Shown here piece after piece: positions 10,198-20,827 of a stretch of DNA of 64,000 nt. Under the pieces are notes generated by a model. That model was not told the origin of the DNA and did no database searches. It worked only from the letters and a program-made list of their open reading frames with translations. The DNA comes from Geodermatophilus obscurus. GTDB taxonomy: Bacteria; Actinomycetota; Actinomycetes; Mycobacteriales; Geodermatophilaceae. Numbering within the stretch: the stretch's first letter is position 1; each line of letters begins with the position of its first letter. Position numbers and translations under genes: made by a program. The stretch covers positions 62,001 through 126,000 of the forward strand of contig NZ_FOWE01000009.1 of NCBI RefSeq assembly GCF_900115395.1, given 5' to 3'.

Positions 10198-11919
10198 TCA
10201 GGCACCCGGGACGAGCTCCGCGACGTCGTCCCGGGCGGCGGCCGGGACCGGCACCGCGACGTCGTCCCGGGCGGCGGCCGGAACCGGCACCGCGACGACC
10301 TGCGGGGAGGGCACGGCGTCGGCGGCCACCACGCGGTCGCGGCCGGTGGCCTTCGCCGTGTAGAGCGCCCGGTCGGCGGCCTCGAGCAGGGCCGCGGAGA
10401 CGGAACCGTCGGCCGGGCAGACGGCCACGCCGATGCTCACGGTGACCCGGACGTCGTCGCCGTCGAGGGCGTGCCGGCCGGCGGCCACCGCCCGGCGGAT
10501 CTGCTCGGCGCGATCAACCGCCTGCTCCCGGCCCAGGCCGGGCAGGACGAGCACGAACTCCTCGCCGCCGAGGCGGGCGGCGGTGTCCCCCGCGCGGACG
10601 GCGCCGGCGAGGGTGCCGGCGACGGCGGTGAGGACGGTGTCGCCCGCGCCGTGGCCGTAGCGGTCGTTGACGCTCTTGAAGTGGTCGATGTCGACGACGA
10701 GCACCGACAGCTCCCCGGCCCGGGGGCGGGAGGCCAGGTCGGCGGCGAGCGCACGGTCGAGGTGGCGGCGGTTGTGCAGGCCGGTCAGCGGGTCGCGGAC
10801 GGCCTCCTCGGCCAGCTCGGCGCGCAGCCGCTCGATGACCTCGACCTGCTCGGCCAGGCGGGCGTTGAGCCGCTCGACGGCGGCCTGGCGCTCCTGCTGC
10901 TCGCTGACGTCGCGGACGACGACGATCCGGCCGAGGGGCCGTCCGCGCGGGTCGGCGACCTCGGAGTCGCGGACGTCGAGCCACACGCCCGGCGCCACCT
11001 CGGCGACGCGGTGCCCGTCGAGGCGCTCGGTCGCCCCGAAGACGGCCAGGGCGTTGGGCCCGGCGATCTCCTGCAGGGAGCGGCCGACCAGGTCGCCGGA
11101 GAGCGTGGCGCGCATCGACCGCATCATCCGCTCGCCGGCCGGGTTGAGGTCGATGAGGATCCCCGCCGGGTCGACGACCAGTACGGCGTCGGGGACGGTG
11201 TCGACGACCTGGTCGCGGGCGACGGGGACCAGGCGCAGCAGGCCGCCGCGGAAGATCGCCCAGCAGTCGACGAGCCCGGTGAGCAGGAAGAACAGCGGGG
11301 TGACGTCGGTGCCGGTGCCGTCGAGCTGGCCGCCGACCGCGACCACGTTGCCGACGGTGGACAGCAGCGCCGACCCCAGCAGGATCGCGACCTGCCGCCG
11401 GAGGACCCCGGTCACGCGCCGGAAGCAGCGGACCAGGTACGTGTAGGCGACCGCGACGAGGACGTAGGAGTAGAGGGTGTGGGCCAGGAAGAGCGGCCCG
11501 AGGACCACCGCCGCGTCGCCGTCGGGACCGGCGGCGGCGAGCCCGCCCATCACCAGGTCGCGCGTGGCCGGCACTGTCCCGGCGACCACCAGGCACAGCG
11601 GCTCGACCGCCATCAACAGGGCGGTCCGGCGCGCGGGCCGCCACGAGGGGTCGGTGACGGTGCGGGCGAGGACGTAGGTGCCGGCGACCACCAGGCCGAC
11701 GGAGGCCAGCAGCACCGGCGGGTAGGCGAGGCGGGTGACCTCGGTGCGCAACCCGTAGACGAGCGCGTCGGCCGCCGACCAGGTGGCCACCCCGGACATG
11801 GTCACCGCCAGCGCGGTGGCCGCGGGGGTCCGGTCCCGCCGCCGCCAGGCCAGGACGGCCGTGCACGCGGCGACCAGCGCCGCGCACGCGAAGAGCACGG
11901 CCCAGCGGTCGGGCGTCAT
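10198..11919 (-). CDS. membrane PAS-GGDEF diguanylate cyclase
   Basis: A 573-residue protein predicted to make cyclic di-GMP. Residues 1-230 form about seven membrane segments, like the N-terminal membrane sensor of some histidine kinases. A PAS domain (about 235-350) and a short coiled coil follow. The GGDEF domain (about 370-530) has DIDHFK, RYGHGAGD and an intact RLGGEEF active site, plus an inhibitory I-site RAGD five residues before it. The C-terminus ends in a duplicated 12-residue repeat (VPVPAAARDDVA). The ATG follows GAGGAGG. The signal sensed is unknown. Confidence 0.9.
   Translation of the reverse strand: MTPDRWAVLFACAALVAACTAVLAWRRRDRTPAATALAVTMSGVATWSAADALVYGLRTEVTRLAYPPVLLASVGLVVAGTYVLARTVTDPSWRPARRTALLMAVEPLCLVVAGTVPATRDLVMGGLAAAGPDGDAAVVLGPLFLAHTLYSYVLVAVAYTYLVRCFRRVTGVLRRQVAILLGSALLSTVGNVVAVGGQLDGTGTDVTPLFFLLTGLVDCWAIFRGGLLRLVPVARDQVVDTVPDAVLVVDPAGILIDLNPAGERMMRSMRATLSGDLVGRSLQEIAGPNALAVFGATERLDGHRVAEVAPGVWLDVRDSEVADPRGRPLGRIVVVRDVSEQQERQAAVERLNARLAEQVEVIERLRAELAEEAVRDPLTGLHNRRHLDRALAADLASRPRAGELSVLVVDIDHFKSVNDRYGHGAGDTVLTAVAGTLAGAVRAGDTAARLGGEEFVLVLPGLGREQAVDRAEQIRRAVAAGRHALDGDDVRVTVSIGVAVCPADGSVSAALLEAADRALYTAKATGRDRVVAADAVPSPQVVAVPVPAAARDDVAVPVPAAARDDVAELVPGA
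10219..10290. repeat. two 36-bp tandem copies in the GGDEF gene
   Basis: Copies at 10219-10254 and 10255-10290 differ at one base. They keep frame and give the duplicated C-terminal 12-residue segment of the diguanylate cyclase. Confidence 0.85.
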
Positions 11920-12014
11920 GGGGCCTCCTCGGCACCGGGCGGACTCTGTCCACCGCCACTGCCCTGCCCATCGGCCCGTCCTGCCGCTGCCTGGAGCACC
12001 TCCTCACCCGGCCG

Positions 12015-12105
12015 GGTGACGCGGCTTGGTGACACGGCTTGGTGACACGACGAGGTGACACGACGAGGTGACACGACGAGGTGACACGACGAGGTGACAC
12101 GACGA
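12015..12105. repeat. 13-bp tandem repeat, seven units
   Basis: Seven head-to-tail copies of 13 bp. The first two end in CGGCTT, and the last five are identical (GGTGACACGACGA). They fill the gap between the cyclase gene start and the whiA terminator, and the last unit runs into that hairpin. No coding role is apparent. I see nothing else in 11920-12014. Confidence 0.95.
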
Positions 12106-12138
12106 GGCCCCCGCACCGCGGACGGTGCGGGGGCCTCG
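12103..12138 (-). terminator. whiA terminator hairpin
   Basis: A perfect 16-bp GC-rich stem (12103-12118 with 12123-12138) and a 4-base loop, 22 bases past the whiA stop. A smaller 7-bp inverted repeat lies between them at 12142-12157. It probably ends the uvrC-rapZ-yvcK-whiA transcript. Confidence 0.8.
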
Positions 12139-12159
12139 TACCGAGGACGGGTCCTCGCG

Positions 12160-13140
12160 CTACTGGGCGAGCATGTCGTCGGTCACCACGGACTCGGTGT
12201 CCGGGATGCCGAGGTCCTTCGCGCGCTTGTCGGCCATGGCCAGCAGACGCCGTATGCGGCCGGCGACGGCGTCCTTGGTCATCGGCGGGTCGGCGCGCTG
12301 GCCGAGCTCCTCCAGCGAGGCCTGGCCGTGCTCCAGGCGCAGCCGGCCGGCGACGAGCAGGTGCTCGGGCGCGTCCTCGGCCAGGATCTCCAGCGCCCGC
12401 TCGACCCGGGCGCTGGCCGCCACCGCAGCGCGCGCCGAGCGGCGGAGGTTGGCGTCGTCGAAGTTGGCCAGCCGGTTGGCGGTGGCGCGGACCTCGCGGC
12501 GCATCCGCCGCTCCTCCCAGGCCAGCACCGCGTCGTGGGCGCCCATCCGGGTGAGCAGCGCGCTGATGGCGTCCCCGTCGCGGACGACGACGCGGTCGGC
12601 GCCGCGCACCTCGCGGGCCTTGGCGGCGATGCCCAGCCGGCGGGCCGCGCCGACGAGGGCCATGGCCGCCTCCGGGCCGGGGCAGGTGACCTCGAGGGAC
12701 GAGGAGCGGCCGGGCTCGGTGAGCGAGCCGTGCGCGAGGAACGCGCCCCGCCACGCCGCCTCGGCGTCGTTGATGCTGCCCGACACCACCGACGGCGGCA
12801 GGCCGCGCACCGGGCGGCCGCGCTGGTCGACCAGGCCGGTCTGGCGGGCCAGGCCCTCGCCGTGCTTGGCGATGCGGACCAGGTAGCGCACGCCGCGGCG
12901 GATGTTGCCGCCGGCCAGCACGCTGACCCCGCTGGTGTAGCCGTACACCTCGCTGATGTCCCGCCGCAGCCGCCGCGCGACCGACCCGGTGTCCAGCTCG
13001 GCCTCGATGACCACGCGGCCGCCCACGATGTGCAGCCCCCCGGAGAAGCGGAGCAGCGCGGTGACCTCGGCCTTGCGCTCGGAGGTCCGCGTGGTCTCCA
13101 CCCGGGACAGCTCGTCCTTGACCATGGCGGTCATCGCCAC
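12160..13140 (-). CDS. whiA: sporulation/cell-division regulator WhiA
   Basis: WhiA is a DNA-binding protein with a homing-endonuclease-like (LAGLIDADG) N-terminal fold and a C-terminal helix-turn-helix. In Streptomyces it works with WhiB on cell-division genes. The 326-residue product is normal in length. It has [14 protein letters not shown] near residue 25, [17 protein letters not shown], and the C-terminal stretch [17 protein letters not shown]. The GTG start ([13 protein letters not shown]) matches the family N-terminus and follows AAGGGG; an ATG two codons later is possible. It is last in uvrC-rapZ-yvcK-whiA. Confidence 0.96.
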   Translation of the reverse strand: MAMTAMVKDELSRVETTRTSERKAEVTALLRFSGGLHIVGGRVVIEAELDTGSVARRLRRDISEVYGYTSGVSVLAGGNIRRGVRYLVRIAKHGEGLARQTGLVDQRGRPVRGLPPSVVSGSINDAEAAWRGAFLAHGSLTEPGRSSSLEVTCPGPEAAMALVGAARRLGIAAKAREVRGADRVVVRDGDAISALLTRMGAHDAVLAWEERRMRREVRATANRLANFDDANLRRSARAAVAASARVERALEILAEDAPEHLLVAGRLRLEHGQASLEELGQRADPPMTKDAVAGRIRRLLAMADKRAKDLGIPDTESVVTDDMLAQ

Positions 13141-13177
13141 TGAGACCACCCCTTCTCCTGCGGCGCCATCTTCGGCG

Positions 13178-14323
13178 TCACCTCTCCCCCTCCGACCGTC
13201 CGGGCACAGCGTCTGCGGGTGCGGCGGCTGCGTCCCCCGTTGCGTCCCCCGCGGCGGCCACCGGCCCGCCCGTCGCCTGCCCCCCGGCCACGGGGGCCAG
13301 CGCGGCAGCCAGCCGGGCGGGGTCGTGCCGCGGGGACCCGCCGGGCTCGGCGACCGGGGCCAGTACGAGCTCGGCGCCGCAGTCGCGCACCGCAGACAGG
13401 AGACCACAGCGGTCAACCACCGACTCGGCATCCGCGATCACGGTGTGCAGCGCCACTCCGTCCAGATGGGCCTGCAGCACCCGCAGGTGCTCCTCCGGAG
13501 AGAACCCGTCGGTCTCCCCCGGCTGTGGCTCGAGGTTGAGCACCACGACCACCCGGGCGCTGCTGGCGGCCAGGGCCCGCCGCAGCCGCGGCACCAACAG
13601 GTGCGGCAGCACGGACGTGTACCAGGAGCCGGGCCCCAGCGAGACGACGTCGGCGCCGGCGATGGCGGCGAGCACGTCGGCATGCACCGGCGGGTCCGCC
13701 GGCGAGACGAGGATGTCGCGCACCCGGCCGGGCGTGGAGGCGATGGCGACCTGCCCGCGGATGGTGCGCGTGCGCTCGGGGTCGTCGGGGTCGACGGTCT
13801 CCACGCGCGCCACGAGGTCCAGCGGCACGTCGGCCATCGGCAGCACCCGGCCGCGGGTGCGCAGCAGCGCGCAGACGGCGTCGAGGGCGCGCACCGTGTC
13901 CCCGCCGTGCAGCTCGACCAGGCCGGTGAGGACCAGGTTGCCGACCGGGTGGCCGGCCAGCACGCCGTTGCCGCCCAGCCGGTGCTGCAGCAGCCGGGCC
14001 ATCTCCTGCCGGCCGCCGTCCTCGTCGGCGAGGGCGGCCAGCGCCATCCGCAGGTCGCCCGGCGGCAGCACGGGCATCTCCCGGCGGATGCGGCCGGAGG
14101 AGCCGCCGTCGTCGGCGACGGTGACCACGGCCGTGAGGTCGGGGGTGATCCGGCGCCAGGCGCCCAGCGCGGCCGCCAGCCCGTGGCCGCCGCCGAAGGC
14201 GACCACCCTGGGGTGCGCGCCGGACCCGGGCGCAGGGGGCACGCCGGACCCGGGCGCAGGGGGCACGCCGGACCCTGGCGCAGGGGGCACGCCGGACCCG
14301 GCCGCAGGGGGCACGCCGCCCAC
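13178..14323 (-). CDS. yvcK: gluconeogenesis factor YvcK/CofD-like protein
   Basis: YvcK-family proteins bind UDP-sugars and are needed for growth on gluconeogenic carbon and for normal cell shape. The conserved core starts at [17 protein letters not shown] near residue 38 and includes [14 protein letters not shown] and [14 protein letters not shown]. The GTG start overlaps the rapZ stop (TAGTG). The first 36 residues are four copies of an eight-residue [12 protein letters not shown] repeat not found in typical members. Each repeat carries an in-frame GTG, so the true start could be any of these. The C-terminal 40 residues are Ala/Gly-rich. Confidence 0.93.
   Translation of the reverse strand: MGGVPPAAGSGVPPAPGSGVPPAPGSGVPPAPGSGAHPRVVAFGGGHGLAAALGAWRRITPDLTAVVTVADDGGSSGRIRREMPVLPPGDLRMALAALADEDGGRQEMARLLQHRLGGNGVLAGHPVGNLVLTGLVELHGGDTVRALDAVCALLRTRGRVLPMADVPLDLVARVETVDPDDPERTRTIRGQVAIASTPGRVRDILVSPADPPVHADVLAAIAGADVVSLGPGSWYTSVLPHLLVPRLRRALAASSARVVVVLNLEPQPGETDGFSPEEHLRVLQAHLDGVALHTVIADAESVVDRCGLLSAVRDCGAELVLAPVAEPGGSPRHDPARLAAALAPVAGGQATGGPVAAAGDATGDAAAAPADAVPGRSEGER
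14219..14314. repeat. 24-bp tandem repeat, four units, in yvcK
   Basis: Units at 14219, 14243, 14267 and 14291 are nearly identical. Each encodes one [12 protein letters not shown] octapeptide at the YvcK N-terminus. Copy-number change would keep the frame. Confidence 0.9.
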
Positions 14324-15312
14324 TACTCGCGGCCCAGGTCGCGGTGGCGCGCGACCGCGTCGATGCCCTCAGCGGCCAGCCGGCGGGCGAACTCCTCGGC
14401 GATGGCGACGCTGCGGTGCTTGCCGCCGGTGCAGCCGACCGCGAGCGTCAGGTACCGCTTGCCCTCGCGCCGGTAGCCGGGGATGAGCAGCCGCAGCACC
14501 TCGAGGTATCGGTCGAGGAACGGCCCGGCGTCCTCCTGGCCGAGGACGTAGTCGCGGACGTCGGCGTCCTGTCCGGTGTGCGGGCGCAGCTCGGGCAGCC
14601 AGTGCGGGTTGGGCAGGAACCGGGCGTCGACGACGAGGTCGGCGTCCAGCGGCAGGCCGTACTTGAAGCCGAAGCTGAGCACGGTCGCCGTCAGCGGCGG
14701 GGTGCGGCCCTCGCGGGCGAAGGCGTTCTCCAGCGTGGCGCGCAGCTGGTGGACGTTGAGGTCGCTGGTGTCGACCCACAGGTCGGCCTCGCCGGCGATG
14801 CCGGTGAGCAGCGCCCGCTCGGCCGTGATGCCGTCGAGGATGCGGCCCGAGCCCTGCAGCGGGTGCTCGCGCCGGTTGGACTCGTAGCGGCGGACCAGCA
14901 CCTCGTCGCGGGCGTGCACGTACACCACCCGCGCGCGGTGACCGGCCTCGGCGAGCACCCGGACGGCCTCCTGCAGGTCGCTGGAGAAGGCCCGGCTGCG
15001 GACGTCGACGACGGCGGCGAACCGGCGGACGCCGCCGCGGGCGCCCAGCTCGACCATCGGCAGCAGCAGCGCCGGGGGCAGGTTGTCGACGACGTACCAG
15101 CCGAGGTCCTCCAGCACCCGCCCGGCGCTGTTCTTGCCCGCCCCTGACAGCCCGGTGACGACCACGACCTCGACCGGCGGCGTCTCGGTGCTCGCCGGAT
15201 CCAGCCCTGGCGGGACGTCGGCCTGCGGCCCGGCCTGCTCCGGCGCGCCGTGCACGGCAGCCGCCGCGCTCTCCCCCGGTGCGGTGGTCCCCGCGCCCTG
15301 CTCGGCCGTCAC
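14323..15312 (-). CDS. rapZ: RNase adapter protein RapZ (YvcJ family)
   Basis: A P-loop nucleotide-binding protein; in E. coli RapZ guides small-RNA decay, while the actinobacterial role is less clear. The core starts [13 protein letters not shown] near residue 50. The C-terminal domain has [20 protein letters not shown] and [15 protein letters not shown]. The Walker A reads GAGKN-S where S or T usually follows the lysine. The first 45 residues are an Ala/Pro/Gly-rich extension. The GTG overlaps the uvrC TGA (GTGA). Confidence 0.95.
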   Translation of the reverse strand: MTAEQGAGTTAPGESAAAAVHGAPEQAGPQADVPPGLDPASTETPPVEVVVVTGLSGAGKNSAGRVLEDLGWYVVDNLPPALLLPMVELGARGGVRRFAAVVDVRSRAFSSDLQEAVRVLAEAGHRARVVYVHARDEVLVRRYESNRREHPLQGSGRILDGITAERALLTGIAGEADLWVDTSDLNVHQLRATLENAFAREGRTPPLTATVLSFGFKYGLPLDADLVVDARFLPNPHWLPELRPHTGQDADVRDYVLGQEDAGPFLDRYLEVLRLLIPGYRREGKRYLTLAVGCTGGKHRSVAIAEEFARRLAAEGIDAVARHRDLGRE

Positions 15313-17402
15313 GAGGCAGCCCTGCCCGCGGCGACCCGGCCCACCTCGGCGGTGGCCCCGGCGCCGGCCTGGGGCGTGCCGCGCTCGGCCGGCCCCCCGG
15401 GCGCGGTCACCGACTCCACCGGCTCCACCGGCTCCACCGGCTCCACGGCCTCCCCCGCCTCCCCCGAGGACCCGGGGTCCGGCTGCTCCGCCGCGGGCTC
15501 CGCGACCGCCGCGAGCACCGCCTCGGCCGTGCGCCGGCCGATGCCGGGCACCGCCACGAGCTCCTCGACCGTGGCCGCGCGCAGCCGCTTGAGCGACCCG
15601 AACTGCTTCATCAGCGCCTTCCGCCGTGTCTCCCCGAGGCCGGGGACGTCGTCCAACAGCGAGACCAGCATGCTCACCGACCGCCTCTGCCGGTGGTAGG
15701 TGATCGCGAACCGATGGGCCTCGTCGCGCACCCGCTGCAGCAGGTACAGCGCCTCGGAGGTGCGCGGCAGGATCACCGGATCGCTCTCGCCGGGCAGCCA
15801 CACCTCCTCCATCCGCTTGGCCAGCCCGCAGACGGCGACGTCGACGATGCCCAGCTCGTCGAGCGAGCGGGCCGCAGCCGCGACCTGCGGGGCGCCGCCG
15901 TCGACGACGAGCAGGTTGGGCGGGTAGGCGAACCGGCGCGGCCGGCCCTCCTCCGCCGCGACGCCCTGCTCGTCGACGCGGTCCGCCTCCTCCTTGAGGT
16001 GGCGGGCGAACCGGCGGCGGACCACCTCGGCCATCGCCGCGGTGTCGTCGGTGCCCTCGTGCACGGAGAAGCGCCGGTAGTCGGACTTCTTCGCCAGCCC
16101 GTCCTCGAAGACCACCATCGAGGCGACGACGTTGGTCTGCTGCACGTGCGAGACGTCGATGCACTCGATGCGCAGCGGCGCCTCGGGCAGCTCGAGGGCC
16201 TCCTGCAGCTCCGACAGGGCCAGGCTGCGGGCCGTGAGGTCGCTCGAGCGCTTGACCCGGTGCCGTGCGAAGGCCTCCTTCGCGTTGCGCTCGACGGTCT
16301 CCATGAGGCTGCGCTTGTCACCGCGCTGCGGGACGCGCAGCGACACCCGGGAGCCGCGCAGCTCGCCGAGCAGGTCCTCGTAGACGTCGGCGTCGTCGGG
16401 CAGCTCGGGGACGAGCACTTCCCGGGGCACCGACTCGCCGCCCTCGGTGACGCCGGTGGCCTCGTCGACGCCGCCGTAGACCTGCAGGAGGAACTGCTCC
16501 ACCAACTCGCCGGTGGAGACCTCCTCGACCTTGTCGATGATCCAGCCGCGCTGGCCGCGGACCCGGCCGCCGCGGACGTGGAAGACCTGCACGGCGGCCT
16601 CGAGCTCGTCCTGGGCGAAGGCGACGACGTCGGCGTCGGTGCCGTCCCCGAGGACGACGGCCTGCTTCTCCATCGCCCGCTTCAGCGCGCCGAGGTCGTC
16701 GCGCAGCCGCGCGGCCTTCTCGAACTCCAGCGCCTCGGCCGCCTCGGCCATCTCCCGCTCGAGCCGCTTGACCATGGCGTCGGTGCGGCCGGCCATGAAG
16801 TCGCAGAAGTCGTCGACGATCGCGCGGTGCTCCTCGGCGCTGACCCGGCCCACGCAGGGCGCGGCGCACTTGCCGATGTAGCCGAGCAGGCAGGGCCGGC
16901 CGATCTGCCCGGCGCGCTTGAAGACGCCGTTGGAGCAGGTGCGGGCGGGGAAGACGCGGGTGAGGGTGTCGAGGGTCTCGCGGATGGCCCAGGCGTGCGC
17001 GTAGGGGCCGAAGTAGCGGACGCCCTTCTTCTTCGGCCCGCGCATCACCTGCAGCCGCGGGTACTCCTCGTTCAGCGTGACGGCCAGCGACGGGTAGCTC
17101 TTGTCGTCGCGGTAGCGGACGTTGAACCGCGGGTCGAACTGCTTGATCCAGTTGTACTCGAGCTGCAGCGCCTCGACCTCGGTGCCGACGACGGTCCACT
17201 CGACGCTGGCCGCCGTCGTGACCATCTGCCGGGTGCGCGGGTGCAGGCCGGCGACGTCGGCGAAGTAGCTGTTCAGGCGCTGGCGCAGGCTCTTGGCCTT
17301 ACCCACGTAGACGACCCGGCCGTTGGGGTCGCGGAACTTGTAGACGCCGGGGCTCTCGGGGATGGAGCCGACCGCCGGGCGGTACGTGGACGGGTCGGGC
17401 AC
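15309..17402 (-). CDS. uvrC: excinuclease ABC subunit C
   Basis: UvrC makes both incisions in nucleotide excision repair. The 697-residue product has the GIY-YIG domain at the N-terminus ([22 protein letters not shown]), a UvrB-binding UVR segment near residues 205-240 ([22 protein letters not shown]), the RNase H-like C-terminal nuclease ([22 protein letters not shown]) and helix-hairpin-helix motifs ([26 protein letters not shown]). After these comes a low-complexity tail of about 65 residues with EPV repeats that is not part of the conserved protein. The GTG start gives the expected N-terminus. Confidence 0.97.
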   Translation of the reverse strand: MPDPSTYRPAVGSIPESPGVYKFRDPNGRVVYVGKAKSLRQRLNSYFADVAGLHPRTRQMVTTAASVEWTVVGTEVEALQLEYNWIKQFDPRFNVRYRDDKSYPSLAVTLNEEYPRLQVMRGPKKKGVRYFGPYAHAWAIRETLDTLTRVFPARTCSNGVFKRAGQIGRPCLLGYIGKCAAPCVGRVSAEEHRAIVDDFCDFMAGRTDAMVKRLEREMAEAAEALEFEKAARLRDDLGALKRAMEKQAVVLGDGTDADVVAFAQDELEAAVQVFHVRGGRVRGQRGWIIDKVEEVSTGELVEQFLLQVYGGVDEATGVTEGGESVPREVLVPELPDDADVYEDLLGELRGSRVSLRVPQRGDKRSLMETVERNAKEAFARHRVKRSSDLTARSLALSELQEALELPEAPLRIECIDVSHVQQTNVVASMVVFEDGLAKKSDYRRFSVHEGTDDTAAMAEVVRRRFARHLKEEADRVDEQGVAAEEGRPRRFAYPPNLLVVDGGAPQVAAAARSLDELGIVDVAVCGLAKRMEEVWLPGESDPVILPRTSEALYLLQRVRDEAHRFAITYHRQRRSVSMLVSLLDDVPGLGETRRKALMKQFGSLKRLRAATVEELVAVPGIGRRTAEAVLAAVAEPAAEQPDPGSSGEAGEAVEPVEPVEPVESVTAPGGPAERGTPQAGAGATAEVGRVAAGRAAS
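15413..15448. repeat. 9-bp tandem repeat in the uvrC tail
   Basis: About four copies of the 9-mer CTCCACCGG, encoding EPV on the minus strand, within the dispensable-looking UvrC C-terminal tail. Confidence 0.8.
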
Positions 17403-17458
17403 GTGTCCACAGTAGGTGGCCGCTCCGACGGTCCGCCCGGGAATCCCATCCGTGTGGT

Positions 17459-18403
17459 TCAGCCTGGCCGTGCCTCCGACCCCGCCTCCAGCCCTGCGTC
17501 CAGCCGTGCCTCCAGCCAGGCCAGCAGGTCGGCGGTCACCTCGTCGCGGTTGGTCTCGTTGAAGACCTCGTGCCGGGCGTCGGGGTAGACGCGCTGCTCC
17601 ACCGGCAGGCCACGGTCGCGCAGCAGGCCGGCGAGCGCGGTGACCTGGGCCGCGTCCTCGCCGCCGACCGGGTCGCGCTGCCCCGACAGCAGCAGCACCG
17701 GCAGGCCCGCCGGCAGGCCCGCCACGGCCTCGGGCGTCGCGCAGCGGACGACGAGGGCGAACATCCCGGCGCCGTAGGCGTGGGTGGGCGGGAAGTCGTC
17801 GCCGCAGAGGGGGTCGGCCAGGTAGGCGTCGACCTCGGCCTCGTCGCGGGAGAGCCAGTCGTGCGGCGTGCGGGCGGGCTCGAAGGGGGCGTTGAAGCCG
17901 CTGAGGGCGTCCATCGGCCGGTCGCCCGTCCCGGCGGCGACCGCCGCCTCCAGCTGCGGCACGGCCGCCGCCAGGTGGGGGGCGACGCCGATCGGCCCGG
18001 ACAGCACCAGCCCGTCGAGCTCCTCGCCGTCCTGCTCGGCCGAGGCCAGTGCGACGGCCGAGCCGAGCGAGTGGCCGAGCAGGAACCGCGGCAGGCCGGG
18101 GTGCTCGGCGGCCAGGCGGTCGCCCAGGTCGCGGACGTCGTCGAGGACGGCCTCGCTGGTGGCGCCCGGGCCGAAGCCGCCGGGCCCGGTGGAGCGAGCC
18201 GTCAGGCCGTGCCCGCGCTGGTCGAGGGCGGCGACGGCGAACCCGGCGGCGGTCAGCGCCCCGGCCAGCCGCGCGTACCGGCCGGCGTGCTCGGACAGCC
18301 CGTGCACCAGCTGGATCGTCGCGCGGACCTCCCCCTCGGGCAGCCAGCGGTGCTCGGCCAGGCGGGTGCCGTCGCGGGCGTCGGTGTAGGTGGGCGTGGT
18401 CAC
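17459..18403 (-). CDS. alpha/beta hydrolase, monoacylglycerol-lipase-like
   Basis: A 314-residue serine hydrolase resembling lysophospholipases/monoacylglycerol lipases. It shows the oxyanion region [13 protein letters not shown] near residue 32, ALDQRGHG, the nucleophile elbow GHSLGS near 115, the acid in [10 protein letters not shown] and the catalytic histidine in DARHEVFNE. No signal peptide is seen, so it is probably cytoplasmic. The substrate is not known. It sits between a small membrane protein and uvrC. Confidence 0.85.
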   Translation of the reverse strand: MTTPTYTDARDGTRLAEHRWLPEGEVRATIQLVHGLSEHAGRYARLAGALTAAGFAVAALDQRGHGLTARSTGPGGFGPGATSEAVLDDVRDLGDRLAAEHPGLPRFLLGHSLGSAVALASAEQDGEELDGLVLSGPIGVAPHLAAAVPQLEAAVAAGTGDRPMDALSGFNAPFEPARTPHDWLSRDEAEVDAYLADPLCGDDFPPTHAYGAGMFALVVRCATPEAVAGLPAGLPVLLLSGQRDPVGGEDAAQVTALAGLLRDRGLPVEQRVYPDARHEVFNETNRDEVTADLLAWLEARLDAGLEAGSEARPG

Positions 18404-18448
18404 GGCCGCAGCCTGCCCGCACGGTCCCGCGCGCGCAGCGCGGGGAGG

Positions 18449-18730
18449 TCAGGCGGCCGGGCGGGAGCGGCGCGGGGCCGGCAGGTGGACCGCCGCCACG
18501 GCGCGCTGCCCGAGGCGGACGGCGCGGGCGCCGAGCACCAGCGCGGACACCAGCCCCACCCCGCCGGCGAGGAACGCCACCATCCCGGGGACGGCGTCGC
18601 CGGTCACGGCGAGCACCGCGACGGTCACCAGGGCGGCGAGGACGAGCGTGGAGCGCACGCCGCCGGACCTCCGTACCGGCTGCCCGCAGTGGGACAGGTC
18701 GGGGTCGCAGTCGGGCGTGAGCGCGCTCAT
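18449..18730 (-). CDS. small two-TM membrane protein, unknown
   Basis: I do not recognise this 93-residue protein. It has a short hydrophilic N-terminus with two cysteines, two membrane segments (about residues 24-41 and 47-66) and a basic Pro/Arg-rich C-terminus. I chose the ATG at 18730 because GGAGGA lies just upstream; a longer frame reaches 18787 but crosses a hairpin. Confidence 0.6.
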   Translation of the reverse strand: MSALTPDCDPDLSHCGQPVRRSGGVRSTLVLAALVTVAVLAVTGDAVPGMVAFLAGGVGLVSALVLGARAVRLGQRAVAAVHLPAPRRSRPAA

Positions 18731-18754
18731 CGGCGTCTCCTCCGTCGCAGGACC

Positions 18755-18779
18755 CGTCACGCCGCAGCGCGGCGTGACG
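18755..18779 (-). terminator. hairpin after the uspA gene
   Basis: A perfect 11-bp stem with a 3-base loop between the UspA stop and the small membrane protein. It probably ends the tctCBA-uspA transcript. Confidence 0.55.
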
Positions 18780-18818
18780 TCCGTCACACGGGACAGTACG
18801 GGTCCGGGCCGGTTCCGC

Positions 18819-19238
18819 TCAAGTGGTGATCGCCGGGGGGCCCTTCACGGCCAGGACCGGGCAGTCCACGGCGAGCAGGATCCGCTGGGCGGCGCTGCCG
18901 AGCAGCAGCTTCCCGACCGCGCTGCGGCGGCGCAGGCCGATGACCAGCACCTCCGCCCCGGTCTGCTCGACGGCGTCGGCCAGCTCCTCGGCGGCGTCGC
19001 GGCCGACCGGCTGGCGCAGCTCGAAGGGGATGCCGGAGACGGTGAGCTCGTCGTGCAGCCGGCGCAGCGGGTCGCCCTGCAGGTATTCCTCGTCGACGAG
19101 GGCGTCGCCGCGGCTGCTGTTGACCACCACGAGCCGGGCGCCGCGCCGCTCGGCCTCGGCGAGCGCGTGCGCGAGCGCGGCCCGCCCGCGCGGGGTGGGC
19201 ACGTGCCCGACGACGACCACCGGCTGCTGCTGGCTCAC
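18819..19238 (-). CDS. universal stress protein, UspA family
   Basis: A 139-residue single USP domain. The N-terminal strand PVVVVGHV and the C-terminal stretch [35 protein letters not shown] are typical; the segment GLRRR-N-GKLLLGS corresponds to the nucleotide-binding loop. The GTG overlaps the tctA stop (GTGA) and follows GAGGAGG. USP genes next to tripartite tricarboxylate transporters are common in actinobacteria, which suggests a link to transporter control. Confidence 0.88.
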   Translation of the reverse strand: MSQQQPVVVVGHVPTPRGRAALAHALAEAERRGARLVVVNSSRGDALVDEEYLQGDPLRRLHDELTVSGIPFELRQPVGRDAAEELADAVEQTGAEVLVIGLRRRSAVGKLLLGSAAQRILLAVDCPVLAVKGPPAITT

Positions 19239-20827
19239 CGCTCCTCCTCGCCGCCCGGGCCGTCCGTGCGCGCGCCGACGCTCTCACGGTGCCCGTGGTC
19301 GGGGTGCCGGAGCCCCTCCCCCGCCGCCAGCTCCTCCGGCGTGGAGCGGCGCCCGCGGACGGCCCGCAGCACGATCGGCACGACGAGCGCGAGCAGCGCC
19401 AGCGCCAGGACGACCCGGCTGAACCAGGTGTCGAGCAGGACGCCGAGGTCGCCGCTGCTGATCGCGAGCGCGCGGCGGAGGTTGGTCTCGGCGACCGGCC
19501 CGAGGATGAGGCCGACGATCGCCGGCGCGACCGGCCAGCCGTAGCGGCGCATGGCGAAGCCGAGCAGGCCGATGGCCAGCAGCAGCACCAGGTCCAGCGG
19601 GTCGGCGTTGACGGCGTAGCAGCCCAGCGAGGCGAACATCAGGATGCCGGCGTAGAGGTAGGGCCGCGGGACGCGCAGCACCTGCACCCACACCCGGGCC
19701 AGCGGCAGGTTGAGCACCAGCAGCATGAGGTTGCCGACGAGCAGCGAGGCGATCAGCGTCCAGACCAGCGTCGACTCGGAGGTGAGCAGCGTCGGGCCGG
19801 GCTGGATGCCGTAGCTCTGGAACGCGACCAGGATGATCGCCGCCGTCGCCGAGGTGGGCAGGCCGAGGGTGAGCAGCGGCACGAGCACGCCGGCGGCCGC
19901 GGCGTTGTTGGCCGCCTCCGGCCCGGCGACGCCCTCGATCGCGCCCTTGCCGAACTCCTCGGGGTGCTTGGTGAGCTTCCGCTCGGTGGCGTAGGACAGG
20001 AACGTCGGGATCTCCGCGCCACCGGCCGGCAGGGCGCCCAGCGGGAAGCCCAGCGCCGTGCCACGCAGCCACGGGCCGACCGAGCGGCGCAGGTCGCGGC
20101 GGGTGAACCAGGGCCCGGAGGCGGCGATGACCTGCACCGGCCCGCGGCGCAGCCGGGAGGCCACGTACAGCGACTCCCCCACCGCGAACAGCGCGACGGC
20201 GACCACGACGACGTCGATGCCGTCGGCCAGCTGCGGCACGCCGAGGGTGAACCGCTCCTGGCCGGTGAGCACGTCGGTGCCGACCAGGCCGAGGTAGAGG
20301 CCGATGCCGAGGGAGGCCAGCCCGCGCAGCGGCGAGGAGCCCAGCACGGTGGCGACCGCGACGAAGGCCAGGACGGCGAGGGCGAAGTAGTCGGCGGCGG
20401 TGATGCCGATGACCAGGTCGACCACCGTGGGCGCGACCAGGGCCAGCAGCAGCGTGGCGATGGTGCCGGCGACGAAGGAGCCGAGCGCGGCGGTGGCCAG
20501 CGCCGCGGCCCCGCGGCCGGCCTTGGCCATCTGGTTGCCCTCGAGCGCGGTCATGATCGAGCTGGACTCGCCGGGGGTGTTGAGCAGGATCGACGTCGTC
20601 GACCCGCCGTACATGCCGCCGTAGTAGATGCCGGCGAACAGGATGAGCGCCGCCGTCGGCTCCAGCGCGTAGGTGATCGGCAGCAGCAGCGCGACGGTCA
20701 TCGCCGGGCCGATGCCCGGCAGCACGCCGACGGCGGTGCCGAGCACCACGCCGAGCAGGGCGAAGAGCAGGTTGACCGGGGTGAGGGCGTCGGCGAGGCC
20801 GCCGGCGAGGTCGCCGAGGGCTCCCAT
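19235..20827 (-). CDS. tctA: tripartite tricarboxylate transporter, large permease TctA
   Basis: The 12-TM-type large membrane subunit of a TTT transporter, which takes up citrate-like or other carboxylates by a proton- or sodium-coupled, binding-protein-dependent route. The 530-residue protein has the hallmark [17 protein letters not shown] near residue 38, [20 protein letters not shown] and the inverted-repeat counterpart [14 protein letters not shown]. The ATG overlaps the tctB stop (ATGA). The final 45 residues are a hydrophilic tail. Confidence 0.95.
   Translation of the reverse strand: MGALGDLAGGLADALTPVNLLFALLGVVLGTAVGVLPGIGPAMTVALLLPITYALEPTAALILFAGIYYGGMYGGSTTSILLNTPGESSSIMTALEGNQMAKAGRGAAALATAALGSFVAGTIATLLLALVAPTVVDLVIGITAADYFALAVLAFVAVATVLGSSPLRGLASLGIGLYLGLVGTDVLTGQERFTLGVPQLADGIDVVVVAVALFAVGESLYVASRLRRGPVQVIAASGPWFTRRDLRRSVGPWLRGTALGFPLGALPAGGAEIPTFLSYATERKLTKHPEEFGKGAIEGVAGPEAANNAAAAGVLVPLLTLGLPTSATAAIILVAFQSYGIQPGPTLLTSESTLVWTLIASLLVGNLMLLVLNLPLARVWVQVLRVPRPYLYAGILMFASLGCYAVNADPLDLVLLLAIGLLGFAMRRYGWPVAPAIVGLILGPVAETNLRRALAISSGDLGVLLDTWFSRVVLALALLALVVPIVLRAVRGRRSTPEELAAGEGLRHPDHGHRESVGARTDGPGGEEER

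Noticed and set aside
12015..12105. CRISPR array
   Set aside because: The 13-bp units are contiguous without spacers, and no cas genes are near.
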